DNA of 12,711 nucleotides, taken from NCBI GenBank assembly GCA_025966255.1, contig JAOPVG010000337.1:1-12711 (forward strand). The letters run 5' to 3'. A model generated the notes under the pieces. That model ran no database searches and was not told the origin of the DNA. It saw only the letters and a program-made list of their open reading frames with translations. Below, piece by piece: positions 12,021 through 12,711 of the stretch (position 1 is its first letter; every line of letters starts with the position of its first letter). The stretch is from Jatrophihabitans sp. (GTDB lineage Bacteria; Actinomycetota; Actinomycetes; Mycobacteriales; Jatrophihabitantaceae). Position numbers and translations under genes: made by a program.

Positions 12021-12711
12021 ATGACCGCGATCGATCACTTCGTCACCCAGCGGGACGTTTCGACTGCCGCGCAGTTGCCGCCCGGGCCCCGTATGCCGGC
12101 CATCCTGCAGACGATCATGTTCCTGTCGTTGCGTACCTATACCGCGCCGCGGTGGCAGCGCCGCTACGGCGATGTCTTCTCCGTGCGCGTCGCCCCCGCC
12201 GGGCAGGGCATCGTGCTGACGAAACCCGAGCACATCCGCGAGGTGTTCGCGGGTCCGGCCGACACGTTCCACGCCGGTGAGGGCAACGCGATCCTCGGGC
12301 CGATCATGGGCGAGCACTCCGTGCTCCTCCTGGACGAGGACGCGCACAAGGTGAGCCGCAAGCGCGTGATGGCGGCATTCCGCGGTGAGTCGATGCGTGG
12401 GTACGGCGAGGTGCTCGAGAAGCTCGCGGCCGAGAACGTGGCGACGTGGCCGGTCGGCGTCCCGTTCGCCATTCACCCGCACATGAACGACATCAGCCTC
12501 GAGGTGATCCTGCGGATCGTCTTCGGCGTCACCGACGACGCGCGGCGCGAGGAGATGCGTCCGCTGCTGCAGAAGCTGGTGCGCATCGGCCCGACGATCT
12601 TCATCGGCTGGATGTATCCCGCCCTGGAGAAGGTCGGCCCGTGGCGTCGCTTTGCCAAACTCAAGGCGCACGTCGACGAACTGATCTACGCCGAGATCGC
12701 CGACCGGCGCC
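12021..12711 (+). CDS. Cytochrome P450 (partial, N-terminal 230 residues)
   Basis: A cytochrome P450 monooxygenase cut by the window end; I-helix, ExxR and haem-cysteine loop lie outside. Seen: the proline-rich hinge LPPGPRMP (residues 19-26), the first beta sheet RRYGDVFSVRV (47-57), a B-helix start TKPEHIREVF (67-76), the B'-C region FHAGEGNAILGPIMGEHSVLLLDE, and C-helix HKVSRKRVMAAF (109-120), whose His109 and Arg113 fit the HxxxR haem-propionate motif. The rest (ISLEVILRIVFGV) matches the E helix. There is no signal anchor, as usual for soluble bacterial P450s. The style resembles mycobacterial stand-alone P450s (CYP138-like), but subfamily and substrate cannot be set. ATG 12021 follows GGGGAG (12009-12014). 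It is divergent from TetR-3, its probable repressor. Confidence 0.88.
   Translation, partial: MTAIDHFVTQRDVSTAAQLPPGPRMPAILQTIMFLSLRTYTAPRWQRRYGDVFSVRVAPAGQGIVLTKPEHIREVFAGPADTFHAGEGNAILGPIMGEHSVLLLDEDAHKVSRKRVMAAFRGESMRGYGEVLEKLAAENVATWPVGVPFAIHPHMNDISLEVILRIVFGVTDDARREEMRPLLQKLVRIGPTIFIGWMYPALEKVGPWRRFAKLKAHVDELIYAEIADRR

Noticed and set aside
11961..12671. Minus-strand 236-codon frame opposite the P450
   Set aside because: The plus strand shows P450 hinge and C-helix motifs in order; the antisense frame has none.
1..12711. Defence island, CRISPR array, insertion sequence or prophage
   Set aside because: No array-like direct repeats, transposase motifs, terminal inverted repeats or phage proteins were seen; gene content is chromosomal housekeeping plus regulator-enzyme pairs.

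Overview
The window is GC-rich, densely packed chromosomal DNA with GTG starts and actinobacterial gene families, so it most likely comes from a non-mycobacterial member of the Actinomycetota. The genus cannot be fixed from sequence alone. A core block (DsrE-like protein, nitrobindin/FABP, aminodeoxychorismate lyase, Fur, YgfZ) and a second block (XRE regulator, HbhA-like protein, DUF2516 membrane protein) both resemble gene neighbourhoods known from mycobacteria (Rv0812-Rv0813c and Rv0474-Rv0476). I see no insertion sequence, phage gene, CRISPR array, tRNA or rRNA.

Layout. 1-1009: a partial DsrE-like gene (-), divergent from a 32-residue membrane peptide and a nitrobindin-like gene (+). 972-2709: TetR regulator (-), divergent from an AurF-type diiron oxygenase (+). 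2710-3000: no protein gene, but a Y-shaped terminator-like structure and possibly a small RNA on the minus strand. 3001-5406: aminodeoxychorismate lyase (-), divergent from fur-ygfZ (+). 5513-6031: a secreted protein with a sortase-like C-terminus. 6085-8989: a second TetR (-), divergent from an MMPL/RND exporter (+). 9030-11354: XRE regulator, HbhA-like protein, DUF2516 protein and RlmA-family 23S rRNA methyltransferase, all (+). 11351-12711: a third TetR (-), divergent from a cytochrome P450 that runs off the window.

Two themes run through the window. First, three TetR genes are each divergent from one oxidative or export gene (AurF oxygenase, MMPL pump, P450), and an inverted-repeat operator candidate is visible in each of the three gaps. 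Each pair looks like an autonomous local switch. Second, many genes lack a Shine-Dalgarno sequence. Instead they carry a TANNNT -10 hexamer exactly six bases before an ATG or GTG, the geometry of leaderless transcription. This holds for the 32-residue peptide, TetR-1, aminodeoxychorismate lyase, fur, the DUF2516 gene and TetR-3, and in weaker form for the DsrE-like and XRE genes. The AurF, MMPL, P450, HbhA-like and secreted-protein genes have ordinary ribosome binding sites.

I found no clearly new defence or biosynthetic system. The best leads are the leaderless architecture, the unexplained structured region at 2734-2935, the twin operators at 6734-6775, and the 32-residue membrane peptide translationally coupled to the nitrobindin gene.
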